NCBI RefSeq assembly: GCF_019977355.1 | Contig: NZ_AP024656.1 | Coordinates: 62,001-126,000 of the forward strand | Direction: 5' to 3' | Origin: Arthrobacter sp. NicSoilB8 | Lineage (GTDB): Bacteria > Actinomycetota > Actinomycetes > Actinomycetales > Micrococcaceae | DNA: 64,000 bases | Part shown: positions 23,423 to 32,694 of the stretch, piece after piece | How the letters are laid out: each line of letters starts with the position of its first letter | How positions within the stretch are numbered: position 1 is the first letter of the stretch | The notes under the pieces: model-generated | The model's input: the letters and a program-made list of their open reading frames with translations, nothing else | What the model was told of the DNA's origin: nothing | Databases searched by the model: none | Program-made: the position numbers and the translations under genes

Positions 23423-24433
23423 ATGGAAAACATTGACTGGGATCGCGTTCAGCGCGGAGTGGCTCGAGAGAACCACAAGATGATTTGGCGCCCCTATGGC
23501 GCCCCCCTCATCATGGACCTCGAGGGGTCCTCGTTCCACGATATGCCCACGTCAGAGCCATGGACGAGCATTCCCGAAGAAACGATCGTCTCTGTGGCAA
23601 TCACGGGGGCCTTCTTCGGGAAAAAGGAGAACCCGAACCAGCCGATTTCTTCAGCGGAGATTCTGGAGTCCGCTCGTGAAGTTGCCGAAGCCGGAGCCAG
23701 CACGGTCCACCTACATGTACGCGACGACGCCGGATACAACGTGCTCTCCCCGCAGCTTTTCAAAGATGTCACAGAGCCCCTGCACAGCGAGTTCCCCGAA
23801 CTGCCCGTTGACGGCTGCCTCGTGCCGGCCCTAGACGGGGAGTGGGAAAAGATGGTCGAGATGCTGGGGCTCGGTTTGCTCGACGCAGCGCCAATCAATG
23901 CCACTGCCACGTATATTGGAGACTCACTTTTTGCGAAGCCGGCTCCTATCATCCTCGAGAAGGCCCGGCTGATCAAAGAGGCCTCCAGCGTGCCGGAAAT
24001 CGCCATCTATACAGATGCCGATGTCAGCATCGCCGATCGACTACTCATTCGAAGTGGACTCATTTCAACGCCAGCTGTATGGCTCGTGCTACCAGCCCTA
24101 CCTGGTGGAAGCCCCATGAATAATCCCCGCCAGATGATCTCCGGGCTGACCCGCATCGTAGAAGCCATCCGCGACATCGACCCGGACGGCATCATCATGG
24201 TCTGCGCGGCGGGGAGACCTTCCCTCCACCTTGCAACCCTTGCCGTGCTGATGGGCCTGCACGTCCGTATCGGCATGGAGGACACGTACTACATGTGGCC
24301 CCACCGCACAGATCGAATCGAATCGAACCTCGCTGTCTTTAAGACCATGAAGAGCATCGTTGAGTCCCTCGGCCGAACGGTCGCGACCCCAAAACGAGCG
24401 GCCGAGTTGATGGGTCTTTCCCTCAAGCGGTAG
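23423..24433 (+). CDS. Beta-keto acid cleavage enzyme (BKACE, DUF849 family)
   Basis: The 336-residue TIM-barrel enzyme condenses a beta-keto acid with acetyl-CoA and cleaves it to acetoacetate plus a new acyl-CoA; the type member acts on 3-keto-5-aminohexanoate. Visible hallmarks are VSVAITGAFFGKKENP near residue 50, the zinc-binding VHLHVRDD near 92, and GMEDTYYMWP near 285. AAGGAA lies eight bases before ATG 23423. The family has many substrate types that cannot be separated here. It follows the hydrolase-SnoaL fusion after 167 bp and precedes a CoA ligase, consistent with a pathway ending in acyl-CoA. Confidence 0.88.
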   Translation: MENIDWDRVQRGVARENHKMIWRPYGAPLIMDLEGSSFHDMPTSEPWTSIPEETIVSVAITGAFFGKKENPNQPISSAEILESAREVAEAGASTVHLHVRDDAGYNVLSPQLFKDVTEPLHSEFPELPVDGCLVPALDGEWEKMVEMLGLGLLDAAPINATATYIGDSLFAKPAPIILEKARLIKEASSVPEIAIYTDADVSIADRLLIRSGLISTPAVWLVLPALPGGSPMNNPRQMISGLTRIVEAIRDIDPDGIIMVCAAGRPSLHLATLAVLMGLHVRIGMEDTYYMWPHRTDRIESNLAVFKTMKSIVESLGRTVATPKRAAELMGLSLKR

Positions 24434-24486
24434 AAACCAGCGGCGATGAGTCGGCAATGTCAACGATCACCAGAAGGAGCAGCGGG

Positions 24487-26130
24487 ATGAAGTCAACCAT
24501 GCAGGATATTGAACTCAGCATTGCTGACATACTCGAGCACGGCGCACGAAACTTCGCAGAGAGCAAGGTCTTCACCCATTATGAGGATGGCGTCCGGGAA
24601 ACCAATTTTGCCTCAATCTCTGAAAAGAGTTCGCGTCTCGGTACCGCTCTCAAGACCCTAGGAGTGGCTCCGGGCGACCGGGTAGGAACGCTGGCCTGGA
24701 ATACGCGGGAGCATTTGGAATGCTATTTTGCCATCCCCGGTCTAGGAGCGGTACTGCATACGCTAAACCCCCGGTTCAGTACCGACCAGCTCACCTGGTG
24801 CATCACTGACGCCGGCACCTCAGTGATCATCGTCGATGACATGCTGTTGGCAACCCTTGTCGACTGCATTGGGCTAACACCCGGCGTGCGAGCCGTCATT
24901 CACTACGCCAACGGCGTGCCAGGCCCCGATTCGGAGACGCACCTGGACGCAATCGCCAGAGCCGGAATTGCGGTTTACAAATACGACGAACTGGTCAACG
25001 CCAGTGAAGCCATTGCCGAATGGGTGCGCGTCCCCGAGAGATCGGCGGCTGCCCTTTGCTACACATCTGGAACGACGGGACAACCTAAGGGCGTCCTGTA
25101 CAGCCACCGATCCATCTGGCTTCAGTCACTCCTGAACACAAGCGGAGCTCAGTTTGGGCTTTCGCGCCAAGACACAATCCTGCCCGCCGTTCCGATGTTT
25201 CATGTCACGGGATGGAATCTACTCTTCTCTGCATTCATGGTCGGCAGCAACATCATCCTCACCAACCGATCGAACCAGGCGAAGCCATTGCTTGAAGCTA
25301 TTACGGAGTTGAGGCCAACGTTCGGGGCAGGAGTTCCGACGATTTGGGGCGACGTTGCACACGCCTACGACTTGGAGAAGGACGGGACCTACGACATTTC
25401 GTCACTTACGCGAATTTCCTCTGGTGGCGCGGTCGTCCCGGACGGGCTGATCTCTTGGTGGCAGATCAGTCATCACGTGGCCATCTTGCACGGATGCGGC
25501 ATGACCGAAACATCGTCCACTATGACGTCCGGGATTCCACCCCAGGGGTTCGACTTCGAAACCCTTTCGCCGTATCAGCGCACCCAAGGGCAATTCCTGA
25601 TCGGAGTTCAGAGTCGAATAGTCGACGAGTGCGGTTCTCCGCTTCCCAATGACGGCCGCCGGGCCGGCGAGCTTCAGCTTCGTGGTCCATGGGTCGCCAG
25701 CGGCTATTTGAACGGACAAGGGGACACCTTGACTGCGGACGGATGGCTCCCGACTGGAGACATCGCAAATATCTCCCCCGACGGATACGTCACCTACACT
25801 GACCGCATTAAGGACATCATCAAGTCCGGTGGAGAGTGGATCTCGTCAGTTGCACTGGAAGCGCACCTGGCCGGTCACGCAGGCGTACGGGAGGCCGCCG
25901 TCATCGCAGTGGATGACGACAAATGGCAGGAGCGCCCCGCAGCGATAATCGTCGCCAGCGGTGAACGGCCGGCAGCTGCTTCCTTGAGGGAATACGTCGC
26001 CGCAGCCTTTCCCAAGTTCTGGGTTCCGGATCATTGGATTTTCCTAGATGCGTTGCCGAGAACCTCCGTTGGCAAATACGACAAAAAGCTGCTCCGGGAG
26101 AGATTCCGGTCGCTCGGGAACGGCCATTAG
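24487..26130 (+). CDS. Acyl-CoA synthetase (AMP-forming)
   Basis: The 547-residue ANL-superfamily ligase activates a carboxylic acid with ATP and CoA. Motifs are all present: YTSGTTGQPKGVLYSHRS (P-loop) near residue 205, HVTGWN, HGCGMTETSS near 342, GWLPTGDIA near 425, DRIKDIIKSGGEWIS near 443, and the C-terminal catalytic Lys in TSVGKYDKK. The ATG at 24487 is spaced seven bases from AAGGAG. It resembles medium-chain and long-chain FadD-type ligases in length. It ends the plus-strand run from 21566 and is probably cotranscribed with it. Confidence 0.9.
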   Translation: MKSTMQDIELSIADILEHGARNFAESKVFTHYEDGVRETNFASISEKSSRLGTALKTLGVAPGDRVGTLAWNTREHLECYFAIPGLGAVLHTLNPRFSTDQLTWCITDAGTSVIIVDDMLLATLVDCIGLTPGVRAVIHYANGVPGPDSETHLDAIARAGIAVYKYDELVNASEAIAEWVRVPERSAAALCYTSGTTGQPKGVLYSHRSIWLQSLLNTSGAQFGLSRQDTILPAVPMFHVTGWNLLFSAFMVGSNIILTNRSNQAKPLLEAITELRPTFGAGVPTIWGDVAHAYDLEKDGTYDISSLTRISSGGAVVPDGLISWWQISHHVAILHGCGMTETSSTMTSGIPPQGFDFETLSPYQRTQGQFLIGVQSRIVDECGSPLPNDGRRAGELQLRGPWVASGYLNGQGDTLTADGWLPTGDIANISPDGYVTYTDRIKDIIKSGGEWISSVALEAHLAGHAGVREAAVIAVDDDKWQERPAAIIVASGERPAAASLREYVAAAFPKFWVPDHWIFLDALPRTSVGKYDKKLLRERFRSLGNGH

Positions 26131-26660
26131 TCAACGCAGCATGCTGCCTGGGTAACGAGCTGCGTATCGCATGTCCGTCGGTATCCGAGTGAGGCTGCAC
26201 CGTGTTCCTCCCTGACTCCCGACGTGTAGGGGTTCAATTTATGCAGCAGGTTGTTCACCTGCCTTAGCCGTTCCCTGCTGATACGTGCCATGACATGGTC
26301 GAACTGGCAGCTAGGCATACAGTCCTGGACCTTGCCAGAAGATTTCCTGGCGCGGGCTCAGCCTGACGGGCCCCGGGTCTCTCAGAACACCCCATCCACG
26401 TGTGAAGGAGCAGGCAGGTCGCGGTGCTCGTCATTTCAAATCTTCGAGCCAAGGATGAAAGCGCCTTTGGTGGTCGAGGCGCCCCACAACAAAGTAGCGC
26501 CCCGACCTTCCCAAGGTTCATCGTCAAGTTCCCACGGATGACTGCGTGCCGTCAATAGCGCCGTATCCTGCCCGATGCACCTGAAGGGACGATACAAGGG
26601 TGGTGCGTGTGCGTCAGTGACTCTAAACGGGTCCTTTTGCTTAACGAATGCCGGGCCCGG
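26131..26660. other. 530-bp stretch without a recognisable gene
   Basis: This is the convergent region between the CoA ligase and hemB. Short frames exist on both strands, but none has a ribosome site or a family I recognise. No terminator with a convincing U-run was found. Confidence 0.5.
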
Positions 26661-27644
26661 TCACCGGTCTTCCTTCAGCCAGCCGGCAACCTCAGCTGCC
26701 CAGTAAGTAAGCACCATGCTGGCGCCCGCACGCCGAATGCTCAGAACTGATTCGGTGATGGCTGCTCGCCGATCTATCCAGCCATTCGCTGCTGCAGCTT
26801 CAATCACCGCACACTCACCCGAGACCTGGTAGGCCGCAACGGGCACAGGACTCATAGCTGCCACGTCGGCCACAATGTCCAGGTAGGTCGTGGCGGGCTT
26901 GACCATGACTATGTCCGCTCCCTCGGCCAGATCCAGCTTTACCTCGCGGAGAGCCTCGCGGCGGTTGCCGGCGTCCATTTGGTAGGTACGGCGATTCCCC
27001 TTGAGCTGGGAGTCGACAGCTTCGCGGAATGGGCCGTAGTAGGCCGAGGCGTACTTGGCACTGTAGGCGATGACAGAGGTTGATGCGTGCCCGGCGCCAT
27101 CCAGTGCCGTCCTGATGGCCGCAATCTGACCATCCATCATTCCCGACGGACCCACCATGTGGGCACCGGCCTCGGCATGGGCTACTGCCATCCGCGCGTA
27201 AATTCCTACTGTTCGATCGTTGTCAACGTAACCGTCAGCATCGAGAACACCGCAATGGCCGTGGTCGGTGAACTCGTCCAGGCACAGGTCGCTCATGATG
27301 ACTAGTGCGTCTCCCACCTCGGCCCGGACGTCGCGGATGGCCTTGTTCAGGACACCTTCAGGGTCTAATGAAGCGGTTCCGTCGGCATCCCGGACTCCCG
27401 GGATGCCGAACAGCATGACTCCTCCCAGCCCAAGTTCCGCCGCCTGCGTCACTGCTTGTTTGAGGGTGTCGGTGGTGTGTTGCACGACACCTGGCATCGA
27501 AGTAATGGGAGTCGGAGCCGTCAAACCCTCGCGAATGAAGGCCGGAAGAACCAGCTCGGCAGGGGCCACCCGTGTTTCGGTGGTCAGCCTGCGCATCGCA
27601 GCTGTGGTCCGTAGACGGCGGGGGCGGTGGCTTGTAAGACTCAT
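26661..27644 (-). CDS. hemB: Delta-aminolevulinic acid dehydratase (porphobilinogen synthase)
   Basis: The 327-residue enzyme joins two 5-aminolevulinates into porphobilinogen in heme synthesis. The fold and active site are intact: [10 protein letters not shown] near residue 30, the metal-site segment [14 protein letters not shown] near 120 as in actinobacterial HemB, the Schiff-base lysines in AYSAKYAS near 202 and MVKPATTY near 252, and [11 protein letters not shown] 27644 follows AAGGA. It stands alone, outside a hem operon, in a catabolic island, so it may be an accessory copy. The leader contains a hairpin (27856-27880) and the element shared with the MFS gene. Confidence 0.95.
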   Translation of the reverse strand: MSLTSHRPRRLRTTAAMRRLTTETRVAPAELVLPAFIREGLTAPTPITSMPGVVQHTTDTLKQAVTQAAELGLGGVMLFGIPGVRDADGTASLDPEGVLNKAIRDVRAEVGDALVIMSDLCLDEFTDHGHCGVLDADGYVDNDRTVGIYARMAVAHAEAGAHMVGPSGMMDGQIAAIRTALDGAGHASTSVIAYSAKYASAYYGPFREAVDSQLKGNRRTYQMDAGNRREALREVKLDLAEGADIVMVKPATTYLDIVADVAAMSPVPVAAYQVSGECAVIEAAAANGWIDRRAAITESVLSIRRAGASMVLTYWAAEVAGWLKEDR

Positions 27645-27817
27645 GGTTTTGTCCTTAACTACGTCGGGGAGGTCGGGCGGGTGGTCCGTACCGGCGGGAA
27701 ACTTGGCGTTCCAGAGTGACGCCATGAACGTTCTGGGGTTCTCAGTTGCATGCGACATCACCAGCCCGCTGAGAGGCTTGCCAATGGCTCTGGGGGCCAT
27801 GCGGCCCGTTTTGCAGC

Positions 27818-27861
27818 CTTCTGGCATGCCGCATTTCGTGACACGCCGGGTCGGAAAGGGG
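27818..27861. promoter_or_regulatory. Shared upstream element, copy 2 (before hemB)
   Basis: CTTCTGGCATGCCGCATTTC and the following GTGACACGCCGGGTCGGAAA match the 19349-19392 element. It lies about 175 bases before hemB and abuts the hairpin at 27856-27880. Confidence 0.45.
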
Positions 27862-27880
27862 CTAAGAGGCTTAGCCCCTT
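27856..27880. other. Perfect 10-bp hairpin in the hemB upstream region
   Basis: AAGGGGCTAA / TTAGCCCCTT with a 5-base loop. It sits between divergent genes, so it is not an ordinary 3' terminator. It may be a leader structure for hemB or an operator. Confidence 0.5.
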
Positions 27881-27962
27881 CGGCCCGCCACTTCAACCGG
27901 AACCTGAGATGGAAATCTAGAACAGTCCTCATGTGATTAGCGCTAGGGGCAGCATGGACAGT

Positions 27963-27980
27963 TAGGAGCATATGCGCCTA
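27963..27980. promoter_or_regulatory. MarR-type operator 3, before the marR gene
   Basis: TAGGAGCATATGCGCCTA differs by one base from the perfect palindrome. It lies 58 bases before the MarR start, fitting autoregulation. Confidence 0.75.
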
Positions 27981-28038
27981 TCATGAAGGAATACAAGAAA
28001 CCCTTGTGGATGAAGCCAATATCGAGCGAAGGATACCA

Positions 28039-28500
28039 ATGACCTCGTCGAGTCTGTCCGCGTCGGCCGACCTTGAGGGGCGGTGTAACTGCTTCGCGGT
28101 TCGGAAAGCAGCCCGCTACTTGACCGCCACCTACGATGCCGCCCTCGTCAGCGTCGACCTACGCGCCACCCAGTTCACACTCCTGCAGAAATTGAAATCA
28201 CGGGGCCCGGAGACCATAGGGCAACTTGCCGACGTCATGGCCATGGATCGCACAACGCTGGCTGCCAACCTGAAGCCACTTGAGCGAGACGGACTTGTCC
28301 ATACGGCGTTGTCGGCGTCGGACCGCCGAGCCAAGGTCGTAAGTTTAACCAAGCGAGGTGCTGAACGGTTCGACCAGGCATTGCCTCTCTGGGAAAGCGC
28401 TCAGGCTCGCTTTGAGGAGGCATATGGAGCAACCCGGGCCGCCAGCCTGCGAGAACTAGCCGGCGCCGTACCCGACACCCAACCAAACCCCTGGGCATAG
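28039..28500 (+). CDS. MarR-family transcriptional regulator
   Basis: The 153-residue winged-helix repressor-type protein shows RATQFTLLQKLKSRGPETIGQLADVMAMDRTTLAANLKPLERDGLV (DNA-binding domain, residues about 47-93), the beta wing SASDRRAKVVSLT, and a C-terminal dimer helix. An N-terminal CNCFAVRKAARYL segment contains two Cys that could be redox-sensitive. ATG 28039 has GAAGGA six bases upstream; GTG 28006 is an alternative. It is divergent from hemB. The palindrome in front of it also occurs before the SnoaL gene and the tautomerase gene, which defines a probable regulon. Confidence 0.92.
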   Translation: MTSSSLSASADLEGRCNCFAVRKAARYLTATYDAALVSVDLRATQFTLLQKLKSRGPETIGQLADVMAMDRTTLAANLKPLERDGLVHTALSASDRRAKVVSLTKRGAERFDQALPLWESAQARFEEAYGATRAASLRELAGAVPDTQPNPWA

Positions 28501-28902
28501 TAGGGCTGACCCTCCAATCCACGGCCGAAGTGATTCCGGGATTGCGCCTTCCGCATTTCTGGGGATCGATTCGCCCGGGTCGATTAGTCACAACCTAGGA
28601 CACTTTCGAGGGGGGCATCGGTCCGGTACATCGTTCGGATTACTCCGCACTCCGAGGGCCATTTGATGCAGACCGGGCCTCGACGCATGGTCGATGAACA
28701 TGACAGATCAGGCGATGCCAGATCCCGTGCGCCTCGAAATGCTTTGTCATGGGCGAAATGGTCCGCTTCTTCATACGTCGAATGATTATCCCACCACAGA
28801 ACGTTCTCGAGGCCTCGAAGGCCCGGCGCCTTCAGGACCGGTATCTGTCCAGTGTTTCTATCAAGTTCGGTAACAAAGTCACGGAAAGACAAAGGCTTCA
28901 AC
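28501..28902. other. Intergenic region with a weak third copy of the TTCCGC element
   Basis: CCTTCCGCATTTCTGGGGAT near 28548 and CGCCCGGGTCGATTAG echo the elements at 19349 and 27818. No other feature is supported. A minus-strand frame exists here, but its start collides with the start of the next gene. Confidence 0.35.
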
Positions 28903-29622
28903 ATGATCATTGATTCGGTGGACCTCGATGCGGTCTCCGCGTACAAGCTACTGATCGGGAGCATCGTTCCCAGAGCAATCGCATGGGTCAGCACGGCCTC
29001 AGGCGACGGGGTTGCCAACCTGGCCCCCATCTCATTCTTCACTGCGGTTGGGCGGAAGCCGCCGATGGTTTCCTTGACGCTGCAGCCTCGATCTGATGGC
29101 GCCTTGAAGGACACCCTCATCAACATTCGTGAAACGGGCTGCTTCGTCACCAACATCGTGACGTTGCCGCACGCTGACGAGATGCACCGCAGTGCCTTCG
29201 AATTCGATTCCGGAATCGATGAGTTCCACGCCGTGGGACTTGAGAAGGAAGCGTCCGAAGTCGTGAGTGCACCTCGGATCAAGGACGCCCCCATTTCGAT
29301 GGAATGTGTGGTTGATCGGATTATCCCGGTGGGCGAAGTACTCGACCATGTCGTATGGGGCGAGGTTGTCCGGTTTCACATCCGGGATGACTTGTACCTG
29401 GACCGAGGACGCATAGACACCGCTGCCCTCGCCGCTGTCGGACGTCTGGCAGCTGAATACACGCTGGTCGAAAATGTGTTCACCACCCCTCTTCCTGATC
29501 CCCTCATCGATGTCAGACGAGGTCGCCGCATGTCGCGACTCGACGGCCAACCGGATGGCTGGTCTCCGATCGACACGGGGGCGTGGTCGGCATCCGGCTC
29601 CACGCTGGCGACCGAAAGGTAG
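28903..29622 (+). CDS. Flavin reductase-like protein (FMN-binding split barrel)
   Basis: The 239-residue protein belongs to the flavin reductase-like/DIM6-NTAB family: AYKLLIGSIVPRAIAWVST near residue 12, NLAPISFFTAVGRKPPMVSLTL near 39, KDTLINIRETGCFVTNIV near 70, and MECVVDRIIPVGEVLDHVVWGEVV near 130. Such proteins bind FMN or F420 and reduce flavin for monooxygenases or act on their own. The start at 28903 has AAAGG upstream. No intact monooxygenase is in the window; only an LLM-type fragment remains at 33520-33601. It may be part of the MarR-linked pathway. Confidence 0.85.
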   Translation: MIIDSVDLDAVSAYKLLIGSIVPRAIAWVSTASGDGVANLAPISFFTAVGRKPPMVSLTLQPRSDGALKDTLINIRETGCFVTNIVTLPHADEMHRSAFEFDSGIDEFHAVGLEKEASEVVSAPRIKDAPISMECVVDRIIPVGEVLDHVVWGEVVRFHIRDDLYLDRGRIDTAALAAVGRLAAEYTLVENVFTTPLPDPLIDVRRGRRMSRLDGQPDGWSPIDTGAWSASGSTLATER

Positions 29623-30065
29623 AGCTCATGGTGAAGAGCCCGGATCTGTATTTCCGCATAGTTCCGGCTCACGCCACGGCCTACCCCTTGTGTTGTTCGA
29701 GGTCTTCGAAGCGCAACCCACGGACACGAAGCGCGGACTCCGGATCTGTCGAAATTCCTTGGAAAGCATCACGGTTCGGTCGGCCTCGCAACAATAGCGC
29801 GCCGGGCCCGCTGTCAATGAGGCGCAGAACTTTAGTGCGCCGCGGCCTGCATGAACTGCAAGCGGCGGTATCGCACGTGCAGCGCCATGGCAGGTCGCCT
29901 GACAGGTAGCTGCCTTCAATAAGCAGGAAGCGAATGATGCCTGCCTATGCGGCGGGGAATCAGGGGGTCCGCACCTGGCCTCCAACACCGTTGTTTGGAT
30001 TTGCGATCCAAGAAATAGTTCCGCGGAAGAACCGATGACAACTCAAACAAGGCAAGGAAAATCTC
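29623..30065. other. 443-bp gap before the rhodanese gene
   Basis: No convincing gene. TTCCGCGGAA (30019-30028), inside GTTCCGCGGAAGAAC, is a perfect 10-bp palindrome 38 bases before the rhodanese start and could be an operator. Confidence 0.4.
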
Positions 30066-30947
30066 GTGAAACTACCACTCGATACGTCATCCAAGATCCT
30101 GCAATACGCGCACCCTGCCCGTCTGGTTACGACAGCCTGGCTGGCCGCCCACCTTCGAAGCGAGGGCCTGGTGGTCGTTGAATCCGATGAGGACGTGCTT
30201 CTGTACGAAGTCGGCCACATCCCCACGGCGGTTAAGGTTGATTGGCACGTGGATCTCAATGATCCGATTCAGCGCGACTACTTGGACGGTGAGAAATTTG
30301 CCACTCTCATGAAGTCTCGAGGGATAACTCGCGACAGCACCGTGGTCATCTATGGCGACAAGAATAATTGGTGGGCTGCATACGCTCTCTGGGTGTTCAG
30401 CCTCTTTGGGCATCCTGATGTACGACTCCTGGACGGAGGACGGGACAGGTGGATTGCTGAGGGCCGCCCCTTAGAGGTCGGTTCTTCCGTGAAAGTGGCG
30501 GGCCAGGTCAAGTACCCCAATATCAAGCGGGATGATACCCGGATCAGAGCTTTCAAGGATCAGGTACTCAACCACATTGGTCATCCACTAATCGATATTC
30601 GTTCCCCGCAAGAATTCAGCGGGGAGAAAACCACCATGCCGGATTATCCGGAAGAAGGTGTACTGCGGGGCGGCCACATCCCCACCGCCCGAAACGTTCC
30701 CTGGGCTCGCGCCGTTGCAGAGGACGGTACCTTCAGGTCCCGTTCAGAGCTGGAAGCCCTGTACATGGACGAAGTCGGACTGCGTACACGGGACCGGGTC
30801 ATCACCTACTGCCGCATCGGCGAACGGTCCAGTCACACCTGGTTCGCCTTGACTCATCTACTCGGGTTTGAAGACGTGCGGAACTACGACGGGTCCTGGA
30901 CCGAGTGGGGAAATGCCGTGCGCGTCCCGATCGAGATCGGCGACTAA
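30066..30947 (+). CDS. Two-domain sulfurtransferase (rhodanese)
   Basis: The 293-residue enzyme moves sulfane sulfur, classically from thiosulfate to cyanide. The inactive N-terminal rhodanese domain covers about 15-140 ([21 protein letters not shown]). The active C-terminal domain covers about 165-290 ([21 protein letters not shown], and the loop [11 protein letters not shown] with the catalytic Cys near residue 245). The loop CRIGERS is like actinobacterial thiosulfate sulfurtransferases. GTG 30066 follows GGAAAATCTC. Sulfur or cyanide handling in the neighbouring pathway is possible but unproven. Confidence 0.92.
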   Translation: MKLPLDTSSKILQYAHPARLVTTAWLAAHLRSEGLVVVESDEDVLLYEVGHIPTAVKVDWHVDLNDPIQRDYLDGEKFATLMKSRGITRDSTVVIYGDKNNWWAAYALWVFSLFGHPDVRLLDGGRDRWIAEGRPLEVGSSVKVAGQVKYPNIKRDDTRIRAFKDQVLNHIGHPLIDIRSPQEFSGEKTTMPDYPEEGVLRGGHIPTARNVPWARAVAEDGTFRSRSELEALYMDEVGLRTRDRVITYCRIGERSSHTWFALTHLLGFEDVRNYDGSWTEWGNAVRVPIEIGD

Positions 30948-31187
30948 AAACGGCCATCGCCAGCTAATGAAAGTTGGTTTCTCCGTACACGTCAGAATCC
31001 TGCTCCGGCGCCGTTCAGACCTACTGCCAACAATGTTGGCCCGCAATTCCCTGCATGGACCCCCACCAACGAGGCCCGGGCGGCCCAGTATTTCGGTGCC
31101 GAATCTACCGTCCACAGCGGCCAAGCGGGACCACACCTGACCACCCGCCCGGACGCTTGAGTTTGTCCATCTCAACAGGAGCATCAC

Positions 31188-32459
31188 ATGACTACCCAGT
31201 CCTCCGTAGACACACCCACCCCTGCTGCCCACCATCGTTTCAAAATTCCGGCCAGGTTGGCCTTCGCGGGGAGTGCGATCACATTTATCAGCCTTTATCT
31301 CGCGGCAGGGGTACCGACGCCCTTGCTCGCGTACTACCAAAGTCAGTGGGGGTTCCCCGCATCAGTTCTGGCCCTGGCATTCGCCGTCTACGCGCTGGGC
31401 TTTCTGACGGCCATCCTGCTGGTGGGGTCACTCTCCGACCATGTCGGCCGGCGGCCCGTGTTGATCGGAGCTCTCCTTCTGCAGCTCGTATCGATCATCA
31501 TGTTTCTGGTAGCACCCGACATCGGGTGGGTGATCGCGGCGCGCGTCGTTCAGGGCCTCTCTACGGGCGCTGCAACCAGCGCATTCACAGCCGCTCTTGT
31601 TGACCTGGCGCCCCCGGACCGAAAGAGATTGGGAAGCATTCTTGGCAGTGTTGGCATGTCCGCCGGCCTCGCCGTCGGCGCACTGCTTTCGGGGTTCGCC
31701 ATCCAGTTCACGCCCGAGGCCAATACGGTCGTCTTCGGTGTCCTCGCGATTGTGACGATTCTGGGACTAGGCGTCGTGGTGCTCTCGCCCGAAAGCGTGA
31801 CCCGCACACCCGGAGCGTTACGGACTCTTATTCCAAGGGTGGCTGTTCCGCCGGCCGCCAGACGTGAATTCACCGCCGCTGCTCCTGTGATCGCCGCAAT
31901 CTGGATGCTGGCCGGCCTGTCCCTCGGATTGGCACCAACGGTCGTGCGCAACGTCTTCCACCTGAACAGTGGCTTGGTCAACGGACTCAGCGGTTTCATC
32001 GCGCCGGCGACGGCAGCTCTTGTCGGCATCGCGTTCGCACGCTTCAGCCCCCGGCACGGAATGCTCATCGGCATATACGCCACCATGGCAGGGACTGCCG
32101 GCATCGTTGCCGCCCTGTTGTCCGGAAGCCTGGCGGTCCTACTCGCCGGCCTGATCATCGCAGGCGTCGGCTTCGGTGCGGCGTTCCCCGCATCGCTGCG
32201 GCTTATCATGCCGCTTGCCGTCCCCCAGCAGAGAGCGGGCATCGTCGCAGCCATTTACGTTGTCGCCTACATCGCCTTCGGTCTGCCGGTCATCATCGCA
32301 GGCCAGCTTGCTGGCCCCTTCGGCCTCGTACCCACGATTGTCGGGTACGGAATTGTGACAGCCCTACTCGCACTCATTAGCCATATCGCGCAGTTTCGCA
32401 TCCGCCGCGGTGCCGGGCAAGAACGATCTATCCGTCTGGGGACTCAGTCTGAGCGCTAG
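31188..32459 (+). CDS. MFS transporter (drug/sugar efflux-like, 12 TM)
   Basis: The 423-residue major facilitator has an N-terminal GVPTPLLAYYQSQWGFP helix, the DHVGRRPV loop 2-3 motif near residue 85, and VQGLSTGAATSAFTAALVDLAPPDRKRLGS in helix 4-5, a pattern of exporter-like families. No close substrate class can be named. AGGAGCATCAC precedes the ATG. It stands after the rhodanese gene with a 240-bp gap that holds no recognisable gene. Confidence 0.88.
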   Translation: MTTQSSVDTPTPAAHHRFKIPARLAFAGSAITFISLYLAAGVPTPLLAYYQSQWGFPASVLALAFAVYALGFLTAILLVGSLSDHVGRRPVLIGALLLQLVSIIMFLVAPDIGWVIAARVVQGLSTGAATSAFTAALVDLAPPDRKRLGSILGSVGMSAGLAVGALLSGFAIQFTPEANTVVFGVLAIVTILGLGVVVLSPESVTRTPGALRTLIPRVAVPPAARREFTAAAPVIAAIWMLAGLSLGLAPTVVRNVFHLNSGLVNGLSGFIAPATAALVGIAFARFSPRHGMLIGIYATMAGTAGIVAALLSGSLAVLLAGLIIAGVGFGAAFPASLRLIMPLAVPQQRAGIVAAIYVVAYIAFGLPVIIAGQLAGPFGLVPTIVGYGIVTALLALISHIAQFRIRRGAGQERSIRLGTQSER

Positions 32460-32694
32460 GGAAGTCCCGATCGCGCCCACCGGATTGCATTGACGGGCAC
32501 CCGAACAGATGTTTCTTCGATAACCGGGTCCCGGCCGAGACCCTTAGCCTCAGATGCGATAGATGTCCCTGTGCACCCCAAGCAGCCGGACACTTCGCGC
32601 GAATTGCACGCATAAAGGGCCGCCTGCCGCGTTGGTTTGAGGGGCACTCGTTCGGGTCCTCGGAACCGTACCCGGCGCCACCCGCGTATGTCCG

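Noticed and set aside
26661..27971. HemB with a 109-residue N-terminal extension
   Set aside because: The extension lies upstream of a good ribosome site at 27644, covers the hairpin and the shared element, and has no family match.
28584..28904. Minus-strand frame of about 105 codons reading LKAPGLRGLENVLWWDN, resembling a small monooxygenase/EthD-like protein
   Set aside because: Its start would overlap the start of the flavin reductase gene, leaving no room for a promoter, and the upstream extension is only the antisense of that gene. It may be a remnant, but support is too thin.
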